Positions 1 to 8,703 of a stretch of 64,000 nt of DNA are shown piece after piece (position 1 is the first letter of the stretch; every line of letters begins with the position of its first letter). Source of the stretch: Pseudoruegeria aquimaris (GTDB lineage Bacteria > Pseudomonadota > Alphaproteobacteria > Rhodobacterales > Rhodobacteraceae). The notes under the pieces are model-generated. The model saw nothing but the letters and a program-made list of their open reading frames with translations, made no database searches and had not been told where the DNA came from. The translations under genes were made by a program, and so were the position numbers. Location of the stretch: assembly GCF_900172235.1 (NCBI RefSeq), contig NZ_FWFQ01000016.1, forward strand, positions 33,154-97,153. Direction: 5' to 3'.

Positions 1-1
1 C

Positions 2-415
2 ATCGAAGCCATACCAGTCCAGCGTGTCATGGGTGATCGTGGCCAGCGGGCGCAGCGCGGGAAAGCCGGACCACAGGCGATCGCCGGTGGAGAGGTGGGT
101 GCCATGCAGGGCGCGCGTCTTGCCCGAATAGAAACGCTCGTTCAGATCCTGGGCGTTCCAGAGGTTCAGATCTCCGACCTGGGGCCCCTCCACGCAGTGT
201 ATGCGGAAGAAATGCCCGGCGGGCACATGGAAGCAGCGAGCCTCGCGCGGGGGCACGGTGACCTCGGACACGGGAGCGAGGGTTTCCCGCGCCGCCCGGT
301 AGAGGGCCATGTCGGGCCTGGGAAGGGTTTGAACCGGGTAGCAGACGACCGGTGCGACCGCGCGGCGGGCGGCGGCATCCGTGGGTTCGGGCGTTTCGGG
401 CTGGGCGGGTTTCAT
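2..415 (-). CDS. DUF1989 / urea carboxylase-associated family protein, 3' end cut by window edge
   Basis: An open frame of 138 codons runs from the ATG at 415-413 off the left edge of the window, so the C-terminus is missing. The visible protein has a proline-rich N-terminal tail of about 35 residues, then VPAGHFFRI, GPQVGDLNLWNA and TGDRLWSG, which match the DUF1989 family (urea carboxylase/amidolyase-associated proteins). GGAG lies five bases before the ATG. Family members usually accompany urea, allophanate or amino-group metabolism; some may bind a metal through conserved His and Cys residues. The downstream partner genes are outside the window, so the role here is unknown. The family call is good; the substrate is not known. 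Confidence 0.75.
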   Translation of the reverse strand, partial: MKPAQPETPEPTDAAARRAVAPVVCYPVQTLPRPDMALYRAARETLAPVSEVTVPPREARCFHVPAGHFFRIHCVEGPQVGDLNLWNAQDLNERFYSGKTRALHGTHLSTGDRLWSGFPALRPLATITHDTLDWYGFD

Positions 416-464
416 GGCGTCTCCGGGCTGGGCCGGGCCAATTCACCACGCCTGCCCCTGCGCA

Positions 465-2120
465 TCAAGCGTGTCGGCCGGCGAGGCGCCCGGAGAACAG
501 GCAGCCGCCGAGGAAGGTGCCTTCGAGCGCGTTGTAGCCGTGGTAGCCGCCGCCGCCGAAACCGGCGACCTCGCCCGCCGCGAAGAGGCCGGAGAAGGGG
601 CTGCCGTTCGGGCGCAGCACCTGCCCGGTGAGATCGGTGTGCAGGCCGCCCAGCGATTTGCGGGTGAGGATGTTGAGCTTCACGCCGATAAGCGGCCCGG
701 CTGACGGGTCGAGGATCCGGTGGGGCTTCGCGGTGCGGATCAGGCGATCGCCCCGGTAGGCGCGCGCGCCTCGAATGGCGATGACCTGCGCGTCCTTGGC
801 GTAGGGGTTTTCGATCTGGGCGTCGCGCGCTTCGATCTGGGCGCGGATGGCGGCCGGATCCAGCGGGGCATCGGGCGCCAGCTGGTTCATTCCGGCCACG
901 AGCGTTTCCAGATCGTCGGCGACCACGAAATCGGCGCCGTTGGACTTGAAGGCCTCCACCGCCGGGGTCGCCCCCTTGCCGAGACGCTGCTTCAGCACTT
1001 CGGCCCATTTTCCGGACGTCAGGTCCGGGTTCTGCTCGGAGCCCGAAAGGGCGAATTCCTTCTCGATGATCTTCTGGGTGAGGATGAACCAGCTGTGTTC
1101 GTGGCCCGCCGCGAGGATGCGCTTGAGGGTGCCCAGCGTGTCGAAGCCCGGCAGGTAGGGCGCCTCCATGCGCTTTCCGTTGCCGTCGAACCACATCGAA
1201 CTGGGGCCGGGCAGGATGCGGATTCCGTGGTTGGGCCAGATCGGATCCCAGTTGCGCAGGCCTTCGGTGTAGTGCCACATCCTGTCGGCGTTGATGACGC
1301 CTGCGCCCGCGGCTTCGGCGGCAATCTGCATCTGGCCGTCCACGTAGTCGGGCACCCCGGAGACCATGAACTTGGGCGCCTTGCCGAGGCGGTCTTCCGG
1401 CCAGTGCCTGCGCACGAGATCATGGTTGCCGCCGATCCCGCCGGTGGCGATCACCACGCTTTCGCCCGTGTAGCGGAAGCTGCCGGTGACATCGCGGTTG
1501 GTCGCGGCGCCGCGCACCTCCTGCGCCTCGGCGAGCACGTCGCCCTCCACGCCCGTCACCACGCCGCCCTCCACGACGAGCCCCCGCACGCGATGGCGGA
1601 AGCCGAAGGTCAGCCGGCCCGCGGCGGCCGCCTCATGGGCCAGCGCGGCGAAGGGTTTCACCACGCCGGTGCCCGTGCCCCAGGTGATGTGGAACCGCGG
1701 CACCGAGTTGCCGTGGCCATCGGCCAGCGCGCCGCCGCGTTCGGCCCAGCCCACCACGGGGAACCAACGCATCCCGAAGCCCTGGAGCCAGCCGCGCATC
1801 TCGCCGGCGGCGAAATCGAGGTAGGCTTCCGCATAGGCCCTCGGATTGGCATCCTCGGGGCGGTCGAACTGGGCGGAGCCATACCAGTCCCGCGCGGCGA
1901 GCGCGCGGCTGTCCCTGATGCCCATGCGGCGCTGTTCCGGGGTGTCCACCATGAACAGCCCGCCGAGCGACCACCAGGCCTGCCCGCCGAGGCTCTGCGC
2001 CCCCTCCTGATCCAGCAGCAGCACGCTGCGCCCGCGCGACACCGCCTCGTGGGCGGCCACCAGGCCCGAAAGCCCGCCGCCGACCACGATCACGTCGGCC
2101 TTGTTCTCCAGATGTGCCAT
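465..2120 (-). CDS. FAD-binding dehydrogenase (fumarate reductase/ketosteroid dehydrogenase-like flavoprotein)
   Basis: A 551-residue flavoprotein. The N-terminal dinucleotide-binding motif VVGGGLSGLVAAHEA (about residues 13-27) begins a Rossmann fold, and the C-terminal GEVAGFGGGGYHGYN segment is the second FAD-contact motif of the FAD_binding_2 family. It resembles the uncharacterised 'putative FAD-binding dehydrogenase' group related to 3-ketosteroid dehydrogenases and fumarate reductases. I chose the ATG at 2120 because GGAGG sits about seven bases upstream; an in-frame TTG three bases earlier is less likely. No signal peptide or heme domain is visible, so it is probably cytoplasmic. It is co-oriented with sdh but separated from it by a terminator, so it is not part of complex II. 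The electron donor and acceptor are unknown. Confidence 0.8.
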   Translation of the reverse strand: MAHLENKADVIVVGGGLSGLVAAHEAVSRGRSVLLLDQEGAQSLGGQAWWSLGGLFMVDTPEQRRMGIRDSRALAARDWYGSAQFDRPEDANPRAYAEAYLDFAAGEMRGWLQGFGMRWFPVVGWAERGGALADGHGNSVPRFHITWGTGTGVVKPFAALAHEAAAAGRLTFGFRHRVRGLVVEGGVVTGVEGDVLAEAQEVRGAATNRDVTGSFRYTGESVVIATGGIGGNHDLVRRHWPEDRLGKAPKFMVSGVPDYVDGQMQIAAEAAGAGVINADRMWHYTEGLRNWDPIWPNHGIRILPGPSSMWFDGNGKRMEAPYLPGFDTLGTLKRILAAGHEHSWFILTQKIIEKEFALSGSEQNPDLTSGKWAEVLKQRLGKGATPAVEAFKSNGADFVVADDLETLVAGMNQLAPDAPLDPAAIRAQIEARDAQIENPYAKDAQVIAIRGARAYRGDRLIRTAKPHRILDPSAGPLIGVKLNILTRKSLGGLHTDLTGQVLRPNGSPFSGLFAAGEVAGFGGGGYHGYNALEGTFLGGCLFSGRLAGRHA

Positions 2121-2220
2121 CAACGCCTCCCCCGTTGTTGCCGCGAAGCTTAGCCAGCGGGCCGGGGCGGTGACAGGGCGGACGTGGCGTCACCCCGCAG
2201 GCACCATAGGGCCGGAAACG

Positions 2221-2246
2221 AAAACGCCCCGGGAGATCCCGGGGCG
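2221..2246 (-). terminator. Rho-independent terminator of the sdh operon
   Basis: A perfect 9-bp GC stem (2225-2233 with 2238-2246, loop AGAT) is followed, reading on the minus strand, by TTTTCGTTT. It lies 28 bases beyond the sdhB stop codon and so ends the sdhCDAB transcript. Confidence 0.85.
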
Positions 2247-2273
2247 ATTTGAGAACAGGCTCGACTGCACGGA

Positions 2274-3053
2274 TCAGATGGCGCGCTCCACCATCATCTT
2301 CTTGATCTGGCCGATGGCCTCCGCCGGGTTCAGACCCTTCGGGCAGGTCTTGGCACAGTTCATGATCGTGTGGCAGCGATAGAGCTTGAAGGGATCCTCC
2401 AGCTCGTCGAGGCGCTCGCCGGTGGCTTCGTCACGGCTGTCGATGATCCAGCGGTAGGCGTGCAGCAGCGCGGCCGGGCCGAGGTAGCGATCGCCGTTCC
2501 ACCAGTAGCTCGGGCAGGAGGTGGAACAGGACGCGCACATCACGCATTCATAGAGGCCGTCGAGCTTCTTGCGATCCTCGATGGACTGGCGCCACTCCTT
2601 GGCGGGCCGGTTCGTCTTGGTTTCGAGCCAGGGCATGATCGAGGCATGCTGGGCGTAGAAATGGGTAAGATCGGGGATGAGATCGCGCACCACCGGCATG
2701 TGCGGCAGCGGGTAGATCTTCACGTCGCCCTTGATCTCGTCCATGCCGTAGATGCAGGCCAGCGTGTTGATCCCGTCGATGTTCATCGCGCAGGAGCCGC
2801 AGATGCCCTCGCGGCAGGAGCGGCGGAAGGTCAGCGTCGGATCGATCTCGTTCTTGATCTTGATCAGCGCGTCCAGGACCATCGGGCCGCAGGTGTCCAT
2901 ATCGACGAAATAGGTGTCGATGCGCGGGTTCTTTCCGTCTTCCTCGTTCCAGCGGTAGATCTGGAACTTGCGCAGGTTGGTCGCGCCCTCGGGCTTCGGC
3001 CACGTCTTGCCGGTGACGATCTTCGAGTTCTTGGGGAGTGTGAATTGCACCAT
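2274..3053 (-). CDS. sdhB: Succinate dehydrogenase iron-sulfur subunit
   Basis: The 259-residue iron-sulfur subunit of complex II carries electrons from the SdhA flavin to ubiquinone. All cluster ligands are visible: C80, C85, C88 and C100 for the 2Fe-2S centre in the N-terminal ferredoxin domain; C170, C173, C176 and C237 for 4Fe-4S; C180, C227 and C233 for 3Fe-4S. Length and motifs are those of an intact alphaproteobacterial SdhB. It is the last gene of sdhC-sdhD-sdhA-(lipoprotein)-sdhB and is followed by a strong terminator. The protein works on the cytoplasmic face of the inner membrane. Confidence 0.97.
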   Translation of the reverse strand: MVQFTLPKNSKIVTGKTWPKPEGATNLRKFQIYRWNEEDGKNPRIDTYFVDMDTCGPMVLDALIKIKNEIDPTLTFRRSCREGICGSCAMNIDGINTLACIYGMDEIKGDVKIYPLPHMPVVRDLIPDLTHFYAQHASIMPWLETKTNRPAKEWRQSIEDRKKLDGLYECVMCASCSTSCPSYWWNGDRYLGPAALLHAYRWIIDSRDEATGERLDELEDPFKLYRCHTIMNCAKTCPKGLNPAEAIGQIKKMMVERAI

Positions 3054-3110
3054 CTGCTCACCCTTTCATATGTGTCTCATCGGGGCGGGCCACAGGGGCC
3101 CGCGGGTTGG

Positions 3111-3329
3111 CTAGTCTGCCAGAAGGGAGGATTGGATCGTGCTGCCCGAGGTGAGGAAGAGGATCGCGCGCTGGCGCTCCGCATCGCTCATCGTCGGCCA
3201 GAGATCCTGATCTCCCTCCAGCAGCGGGAACTGCGTCGGCAATCCGCTGGTGTCTGCCGATGGTCCGCAGGCCGCGAGCCCCAGAAGGGCCAGGCCAAGG
3301 AACAGTGCAGGCAGACGGCGGACAGACAT
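3111..3329 (-). CDS. Small lipoprotein between sdhA and sdhB
   Basis: A 72-residue protein with a short basic start, a hydrophobic stretch and the lipobox LGLAACG, with Cys21 the predicted lipidated residue. The mature part is only about 50 residues and has no recognised domain. Its ATG overlaps the sdhA stop codon (TGATG), which implies translational coupling. Placement inside the sdh operon suggests co-expression with complex II; a role in the complex is inference only. Confidence 0.7.
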   Translation of the reverse strand: MSVRRLPALFLGLALLGLAACGPSADTSGLPTQFPLLEGDQDLWPTMSDAERQRAILFLTSGSTIQSSLLAD

Positions 3330-5137
3330 CAGTAGACCCTCGCTTTCGGTGCAATCTTCTTCAGATCGATTCCACCTTCTTCTTCTTTGGTCAACGGATC
3401 AAGGTGCACGGGCCGGTAATCGAGGGACACTTTGTTTCCATCGACGCGGGCCAGCGTGTGCTTGCGCCAGTTCTCGTCGTCGCGCTCCGGGTAGTCCTCG
3501 TGGGCGTGGGCCCCGCGGCTTTCCTTCCGGGCTTCGGCGCCGACGATCGTTGCCATGGCGTTGGGCATCAGGTTCGTCAGCTCCAGCGTTTCCATCAGGT
3601 CGGAGTTCCACACGAGGGTGCGGTCGGTGACCTTGAGGTCGTCGAGCTTGGCGGCCACGGCCGTCATCTTCTCGACGCCTTCCGCCAGCGTCTTGTCGGT
3701 GCGGAACACGGCGGCATCGGCCTGCATCGTCTTCTGCATCTCGAGGCGCAGCTCGGCGGTGGGGGTGCCGCCGTTGGCGTAGCGCAGGGCGTCGAAACGG
3801 GCCAGCGCCGCATCCACCGACTTGGTGTTGAGCGGGCGGTTGGGCTCGTTCGGGTTCACCACCTGGCCGGCGCGGATCGCGGCGGCGCGGCCGAAGACCA
3901 CGAGGTCGATCAGCGAGTTCGAGCCGAGACGGTTGGCGCCGTGCACCGAGGCGCAGCCGGCTTCGCCCACGGCCATCAGGCCGGGCTGGATGCGCTCGGG
4001 GTTCTCGGAATCGGCGTTGAGCACCTCGCCCCAGTAGTTGGTGGGGATGCCGCCCATGTTGTAGTGCACCGTGGGCAGAACCGGGATCGGCTCCTTGGTG
4101 ACGTCAACGCCGGCGAAGATCTTGGCGCTTTCGGAGATGCCCGGCAGGCGCTCGGCCAGCGTTTCCGGCGGCAGGTGGTTGAGGTGGAGGTGGATGTGAT
4201 CGCCCTCCTTGCCCACGCCGCGCCCTTCGCGGATTTCCAGCGTCATGCAGCGGCTAACCACGTCGCGGCTGGCCAGATCCTTGTAGGTCGGCGCGTAGCG
4301 CTCCATGAAGCGCTCGCCTTCGGAGTTCGTCAGGTAGCCGCCTTCGCCGCGGGCGCCCTCGGTGATCAGGCAGCCCGAACCGTAGATGCCGGTGGGGTGG
4401 AACTGGACGAACTCCATGTCCTGCAGCGGCAGGCCCTGGCGGGCCACCATGCCGCCGCCGTCGCCCGTGCAGGTATGCGCGGAGGTGGCGGAGAAATAGG
4501 CGCGCCCGTAGCCGCCGGTGGCCAGCACCACCATCTTGGCGTTGAAGACGTGGATCGTGCCGTCATCGAGCTTCCAGCAGACGACGCCCTGGCAGACGCC
4601 GTCGTCCGTCATGATGAGGTCGATGGCGAAATATTCGATGTAGAACTCGGCGTTGTGTTTGAGCGACTGGCCGTAGAGCGTGTGCAGGATGGCGTGGCCG
4701 GTGCGGTCGGCCGCGGCGCAGGTGCGCTGCACCGGCGGGCCTTCGCCGAACTCGGTGGTGTGGCCGCCGAAGGGACGCTGGTAGATCTTGCCCTCTTCGG
4801 TGCGCGAGAAGGGCACGCCGTAGTGCTCCAGCTCGTAGACGGCCTTGGGCGCCTCGCGGGCGAGGTATTCCATCGCGTCGGTGTCGCCGAGCCAGTCCGA
4901 GCCCTTCACGGTGTCATACATGTGCCACTGCCAGTGGTCCGGGCCCATGTTGGAGAGCGAGGCGGCGATGCCGCCCTGCGCCGCCACCGTGTGCGAGCGC
5001 GTCGGGAAGACCTTCGTCACGCAGGCGGTCTTGAGCCCCTGCTCGGCCATGCCCAGGGTAGCGCGCAGGCCGGCGCCGCCGGCGCCCACGACGACGACGT
5101 CGTATTCATGGGTTTCGTATTGGTATGCTGCTGTCAT
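3329..5137 (-). CDS. sdhA: Succinate dehydrogenase flavoprotein subunit
   Basis: A 602-residue catalytic subunit that oxidises succinate to fumarate. The N-terminus has VVVGAGGAG (about residues 15-23) for FAD binding, and [10 protein letters not shown] contains H49, the residue that normally carries the covalent FAD. The internal HPTGIYG segment and the C-terminal R-rich capping region are conserved. Length is normal for the family. The gene is flanked by sdhD upstream (21-base gap) and the coupled lipoprotein gene downstream. Confidence 0.97.
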   Translation of the reverse strand: MTAAYQYETHEYDVVVVGAGGAGLRATLGMAEQGLKTACVTKVFPTRSHTVAAQGGIAASLSNMGPDHWQWHMYDTVKGSDWLGDTDAMEYLAREAPKAVYELEHYGVPFSRTEEGKIYQRPFGGHTTEFGEGPPVQRTCAAADRTGHAILHTLYGQSLKHNAEFYIEYFAIDLIMTDDGVCQGVVCWKLDDGTIHVFNAKMVVLATGGYGRAYFSATSAHTCTGDGGGMVARQGLPLQDMEFVQFHPTGIYGSGCLITEGARGEGGYLTNSEGERFMERYAPTYKDLASRDVVSRCMTLEIREGRGVGKEGDHIHLHLNHLPPETLAERLPGISESAKIFAGVDVTKEPIPVLPTVHYNMGGIPTNYWGEVLNADSENPERIQPGLMAVGEAGCASVHGANRLGSNSLIDLVVFGRAAAIRAGQVVNPNEPNRPLNTKSVDAALARFDALRYANGGTPTAELRLEMQKTMQADAAVFRTDKTLAEGVEKMTAVAAKLDDLKVTDRTLVWNSDLMETLELTNLMPNAMATIVGAEARKESRGAHAHEDYPERDDENWRKHTLARVDGNKVSLDYRPVHLDPLTKEEEGGIDLKKIAPKARVY

Positions 5138-5158
5138 CTGTCTTGATCCTTGCCGCGC

Positions 5159-5530
5159 TCAGAGGGCGATTTTCACGAGAGCGAAGAGGCTCACCGCGAT
5201 CAGCGTGTAGGAAAGGGCCTTCACGGCCACGCGGGCCAGCTCGCCCGGAATGCCGTGCACGTAGTCTTCCACCGCTTCCAGCGCCTCGTACATCAGCTGC
5301 ACCAGCCCCACGACGAGCGCGAGCCCGGTGACGATGGCCGGGAACGGCTGGCTGAAGTAGGCCAGCACCTCTTCCCGCGTGCCGCCGAGACCGGCGCCGA
5401 AGGTGAAGACGAAAAGCGGCACCAGCACCACCATCACGATGGAGCGCACGGTGAATTGCCAGTGGGTCTGCGTGCCGGTGCGGGCGGAGCCGAGGCCGAC
5501 GGCGCGTTTGCGGTCTGTCAGGTAACGCAT
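5159..5530 (-). CDS. sdhD: Succinate dehydrogenase membrane anchor subunit
   Basis: A 123-residue protein with three predicted transmembrane helices (about residues 28-48, 60-82 and 98-122) that anchors SdhAB and helps form the quinone site. The N-terminus (RYLTDRKRA.GLGSA) and the EDYVHG segment are typical of rhodobacterial SdhD. The usual motif H-x3-G-x4-IEDYVHG here reads Q-LMYEALEA-VEDYVHG, so the His that normally ligates heme b is replaced by Gln (see findings). The gene starts 10 bases after sdhC. Confidence 0.93.
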   Translation of the reverse strand: MRYLTDRKRAVGLGSARTGTQTHWQFTVRSIVMVVLVPLFVFTFGAGLGGTREEVLAYFSQPFPAIVTGLALVVGLVQLMYEALEAVEDYVHGIPGELARVAVKALSYTLIAVSLFALVKIAL

Positions 5531-5540
5531 TGATCCCTCC

Positions 5541-5930
5541 TCAGACGACGATGGCGGTGAGGATCGCCAGCACCGTCGCGCCGACGAACATGCCGATGCC
5601 CAGCTTCTCGGCCGTCTCGACCTTGAAGCAGTAGCCGAAATCCCAGATCACGTGCCGCAGGCGGCCGAGCGTGTGATACCAGAGCGCCCAGGTGGCGAAG
5701 AAGAGCACCAGATCGCCGAACCAGCTGCGCAGCAGCCCGTCGATGAAGGCGAAGGCGCCGTCGGACGTCGCCGCGGCGAGCAGCCACCACACCAGCAGCA
5801 CCGCCGCCCCGAGGGAAACGATCCCGGAGATGCGCACCATGATGGAGGACATTGAGGTGAGTTGAGGTCGGTAGTACGGACCGATCATGAAGGGCGAAAG
5901 CGGGCGCTGCCCCCTGTTCACATCTGCCAT
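5541..5930 (-). CDS. sdhC: Succinate dehydrogenase cytochrome b556 subunit
   Basis: A 129-residue membrane subunit and the first gene of the sdh operon. It has three hydrophobic helices (about 33-53, 70-90 and 105-128). The SIMVRISG segment keeps the Ser and Arg of the quinone pocket, and HTLGRLRHVIWDFG carries the His normally ligating heme b. The N-terminal 'LSPF...YYRPQ' replaces the commoner LSPHL.VYR. AAAGGG lies about six bases before the ATG. The upstream region holds LacI-type and GntR-type palindromes (separate entries). Confidence 0.94.
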   Translation of the reverse strand: MADVNRGQRPLSPFMIGPYYRPQLTSMSSIMVRISGIVSLGAAVLLVWWLLAAATSDGAFAFIDGLLRSWFGDLVLFFATWALWYHTLGRLRHVIWDFGYCFKVETAEKLGIGMFVGATVLAILTAIVV

Positions 5931-6019
5931 GGGATACCCTTTCAGGTGATGAGCCTTTGGATCACGATTGGCTCATCCATAGCGATATTTGAGCGCGAGT
6001 CACGCTTTAGCAGGCGGCG

Positions 6020-6029
6020 TTAGCGCTAA
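6020..6029. promoter_or_regulatory. TTAGCGCTAA palindrome upstream of sdhC (CceR/LacI-type operator candidate)
   Basis: A perfect 10-bp palindrome 90 bp upstream of the sdhC ATG. The same sequence precedes mdh at 10960 and occurs with one mismatch before sucC at 13792. The central GCGC dyad is typical of LacI-family operators, and the three target operons all encode TCA enzymes. Confidence 0.7.
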
Positions 6030-6060
6030 TCCGGCCAATTTCGGCTGATTTGACGCAGCT

Positions 6061-6091
6061 TGTGATCACACATATTTCCTGTGTGATCACA
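6061..6091. promoter_or_regulatory. Paired TGTGATCACA palindromes upstream of sdhC (AkgR/GntR-type operator candidate)
   Basis: Two exact copies of TGTGATCACA lie at 6061-6070 and 6082-6091, centres 21 bp apart (two helical turns), 131 bp or more upstream of the sdhC ATG. The arrangement is repeated before sucC, and a single copy precedes the GntR gene. A distal position fits activation better than promoter occlusion. Confidence 0.75.
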
Positions 6092-6098
6092 AAATTCG

Positions 6099-6863
6099 CT
6101 AGTCCGTCACCAGATCGTAGAGATCGTGCAGATGGTCCTCGAATTCGAGGCACATCGTGATTCCGGCCACCTCGGGATCGTAGAAGGCATTGGCCTCGCC
6201 GCAGGTTTCGAACGTGACGGTGAGCGGTTCGGCCAGCCGGAACTCGCCGTTCAGCGCCGCCACCTCGTTGGCGATGAGCGGCAGTGCCAGCACGCCCTCT
6301 TCGGCCTCGCCCGGCACGAAGGTGATCGCGTGCCCCTCCCCGGCCTCGAACCGGGCGGCCAGATCGTCCAGCACCCCGCCCCAGGCATCCAGCGCCTGGT
6401 CGAATTCCTCCGGGCAGTAGTCCGCGCGCTCCTCGGGCAGGCCCAGATCCACCGCCAGCCCCTCGCGCTCCTCGGGGGCGGCGCCGTAGAACAGGCAGAC
6501 CGTGTTGTAGAAGCGCTGCTCGTCGGGCCCGTGGACATCCCACCAGGCGGTGTCCTCGCCGGCTTCCTCCTTCAGGTAGACCTCCCCGAGAAAGCCGTAG
6601 GCGGTATCTTCGGCGATGACCTGCGCCGTCGTCTCGTCGAAGAGCGCATCGATCAGCAGGATCGAGAACACGTCCGCGGCATCCTCTTCCTGCGCGAAGA
6701 TCGGCACGCCCTCCAGATCGATGAGGGCGTGGCCGAGCTCGTGGTAGAAGATGCCCAGCAGGTTCGCCTCGACGAAACCGGCGCGGATCTCTTCCTCGTT
6801 CGCGAGCGCGGGCAGGGCCAGAACCGCCAGGGCGGCGGCGTGTTGCGCGATCTTTCCGGGCAC
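6099..6863 (-). CDS. DUF4344 domain-containing secreted putative metallopeptidase
   Basis: A 254-residue protein from a GTG start at 6863, chosen because AAGGAG lies seven bases upstream and the N-terminus then forms a plausible signal peptide (hydrophobic core to about residue 21, cleavage after ALA). HELGH (H41, E42, H45) followed by an acidic EEDAAD stretch is the zinc-metalloprotease-like motif of DUF4344. No other domain is recognised. It lies directly upstream of the sdh promoter in the same direction. Proteolytic activity is inferred from the motif only. Confidence 0.75.
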   Translation of the reverse strand: MPGKIAQHAAALAVLALPALANEEEIRAGFVEANLLGIFYHELGHALIDLEGVPIFAQEEDAADVFSILLIDALFDETTAQVIAEDTAYGFLGEVYLKEEAGEDTAWWDVHGPDEQRFYNTVCLFYGAAPEEREGLAVDLGLPEERADYCPEEFDQALDAWGGVLDDLAARFEAGEGHAITFVPGEAEEGVLALPLIANEVAALNGEFRLAEPLTVTFETCGEANAFYDPEVAGITMCLEFEDHLHDLYDLVTD

Positions 6864-6907
6864 CGGCGGCTCCTTCCTGTTGGGGGCCGCGCGGGGGCGC
6901 GCAACCG

Positions 6908-7942
6908 CTAGAGAGGCATCAGAGCCCAGTAATCCAGATCGAGCAAGACCTCGGGCAGATATTTCCCGTCTTCGCCCTTCAGCGCGAAGGGCGCCGCCCC
7001 GGCCTTCACGGCGACGAGCCGCAGCCGGATCGCGCCGACGCCGGGCGCGGCGGTCTCGGCCACGTCCAGCACCTCGCTCCAGGCCTTCACGGTATCGCCC
7101 GCGAAACAGGGGTTCGCATGGGCGCCCGCGTTGATGCCCGCGATCATCTGCGCATTGGCCAGCCCGTTGAAGCTGAGCGCGCGCGCCATCGAGATCACGT
7201 GCCCGCCGTAGATCAGGCGCCGGCCGTCGGGGCGGAAGGTGGCGTCGAAGTGGACCTTGGCCGTGTTCTGCCACAGCCGCGTGGCGAGCATGTGCTCGGC
7301 TTCCTCGATCGTCACCCCGTCCACGTGGTCGATCTTCTCGCCCACGGCATAATCGCCCAGCCGATGCGGCTCGCCGGCGAGGCTGAAATCGTAGTTGGTG
7401 AAATCCAGCCCCGCCGGGATCACCAGCCGATCGGCGGGCACCGCCTTCGCGAGATCCGGGATCACCGTTTCCGGCGCCGGGGCCTCGAGATCACTTTTGC
7501 GCACCATCACCCAGCGCACGTATTCCAGCACGGCCTCGCCTTGCTGGTTGCGCCCGGTGGTGCGCACGTAGACGACGCCGGATTTGCCGTTGGAGTTCTG
7601 CTTCAGCCCGATCACTTCGGACTCCGAGGTGAGCGTATCGCCCGCGTGCACGGGCTTCAGGAAGCGCCCCTCGGCATAGCCGAGATTGGCCACCGCGTTG
7701 AGCGAGATGTCGGGCACCGTCTTGCCGAAGACGGTGTGAAACGCGATCAGATCGTCCAGCGGCGCGGCGTCCAGACCAACCGAACGGGCGAATTCGTCCG
7801 AAGAGGCCAGCGCATGGCGCGCCGGGTAGAGCGCGTGATAGAGCGCCCGCTCGCCGCCCGAAAGCGTGCGCGGCACGGCGTGGCGGATCACCTCGCCCAG
7901 CCTGTAATCTTCGAAAAACCGGCCCCGGTTGGTCTTGGCCAT
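6908..7942 (-). CDS. mch: Mesaconyl-CoA hydratase (MaoC-like, ethylmalonyl-CoA pathway)
   Basis: A 344-residue double-hotdog MaoC protein. The N-terminus (NRGRFFEDYRLGEVIRHAVPRT) and the long tandem MaoC layout are characteristic of mesaconyl-C1-CoA hydratase, which interconverts mesaconyl-CoA and beta-methylmalyl-CoA during acetyl-CoA assimilation. The product would be the substrate of the malyl-CoA-type lyases; a CitE-like gene lies four genes away at 8704. It precedes nothing downstream except the secreted DUF4344 gene. The gene symbol rests on recognition of the family. Confidence 0.85.
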   Translation of the reverse strand: MAKTNRGRFFEDYRLGEVIRHAVPRTLSGGERALYHALYPARHALASSDEFARSVGLDAAPLDDLIAFHTVFGKTVPDISLNAVANLGYAEGRFLKPVHAGDTLTSESEVIGLKQNSNGKSGVVYVRTTGRNQQGEAVLEYVRWVMVRKSDLEAPAPETVIPDLAKAVPADRLVIPAGLDFTNYDFSLAGEPHRLGDYAVGEKIDHVDGVTIEEAEHMLATRLWQNTAKVHFDATFRPDGRRLIYGGHVISMARALSFNGLANAQMIAGINAGAHANPCFAGDTVKAWSEVLDVAETAAPGVGAIRLRLVAVKAGAAPFALKGEDGKYLPEVLLDLDYWALMPL

Positions 7943-8146
7943 TTACTGTTCTCCCAGCTTGATCTCGGGTGTGTAGGTGCCCTCGGCCTCCTTCACCACG
8001 GCCTGCGCGCAGCGCATGACGCCGTTTGAGGCGTCGAAGGCGTAGGCGGGCGAGCCGTGCAGTTCCCAGCCCTTGTTCAGGGCATCGGTCACCTTGTGGC
8101 AGAAGGCGGAGGTATCGTCTTCGGTGAGCAGTCGGTAGAGTTTCAT
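7943..8146 (-). CDS. DUF1737 domain-containing small protein
   Basis: A 67-residue protein (MKLYRLLTEDDTSAF...) with the KVTDALNKGWELHGSP core typical of DUF1737. Its start overlaps the end of the NnrU-like gene (8143), and its stop abuts the mesaconyl-CoA hydratase start, so the three are one transcription unit. The function of DUF1737 is unknown. The alternative long reading upstream to 8275 runs through the NnrU gene in another frame and was not used. Confidence 0.8.
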   Translation of the reverse strand: MKLYRLLTEDDTSAFCHKVTDALNKGWELHGSPAYAFDASNGVMRCAQAVVKEAEGTYTPEIKLGEQ

Positions 8147-8700
8147 CCGTAGGTCCCCAGGAATGGATTGTAGCCGAGGAAGGTGTGGATCCCGGCGATC
8201 ACCGCATAGATCAGGAACGTGAGACCGACCAGCTTGAAATCCTTGCTCCGCGGCCCCGGTTCGGGCGCGTCCCACGGGCCTTCGGCCCGGTTGATGATCA
8301 GCATCTCCGAGATCGCCCAGAGGATCAGCCCACCAAAGAGGATGACCGAGGCCAGATCGCCGTTCACCACCAGATGCGCCACGCCCCAGACAGCCATGCC
8401 CAGCAGCATCGGGTGGCGCAGTTTGCTGGCCAGCACGCCCTTGCTGCTGCCCACGCCGAAGAGGTAGATCGACACGAACATCAGCAGGTTGTTCAGATGC
8501 CCCATGCCCGGCAGCGGGCTGTAGACCGGGATGAACTCGGCACCGCGGTAGCCGAAGATCATCAGCAGCAGCGAAAGTCCGATGGCACCTGCCACCAGCC
8601 CCTTGCCCTTGTCGCCCATCGCGGCGCGGCGCGCCGGGGCCAGCCGTTTGAAATAATGCGCCAGCGCCCAGAGCGCCACGCCCGAAATCAGAAGCCCCAT
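8143..8700 (-). CDS. NnrU family membrane protein
   Basis: A 185-residue integral membrane protein with about five hydrophobic helices and the HYFKRL, YLFGVGSSKG and LRHPMLLGMAVWGVAHL motifs of NnrU. NnrU was named from nitric-oxide-related gene clusters, but the family is widespread and its biochemical role is unsettled. Here it sits between the CitE-like gene and DUF1737 in an ethylmalonyl-CoA-type operon, as is usual in this bacterial family. Confidence 0.85.
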   Translation of the reverse strand: MGLLISGVALWALAHYFKRLAPARRAAMGDKGKGLVAGAIGLSLLLMIFGYRGAEFIPVYSPLPGMGHLNNLLMFVSIYLFGVGSSKGVLASKLRHPMLLGMAVWGVAHLVVNGDLASVILFGGLILWAISEMLIINRAEGPWDAPEPGPRSKDFKLVGLTFLIYAVIAGIHTFLGYNPFLGTYG

Positions 8701-8703
8701 GGG

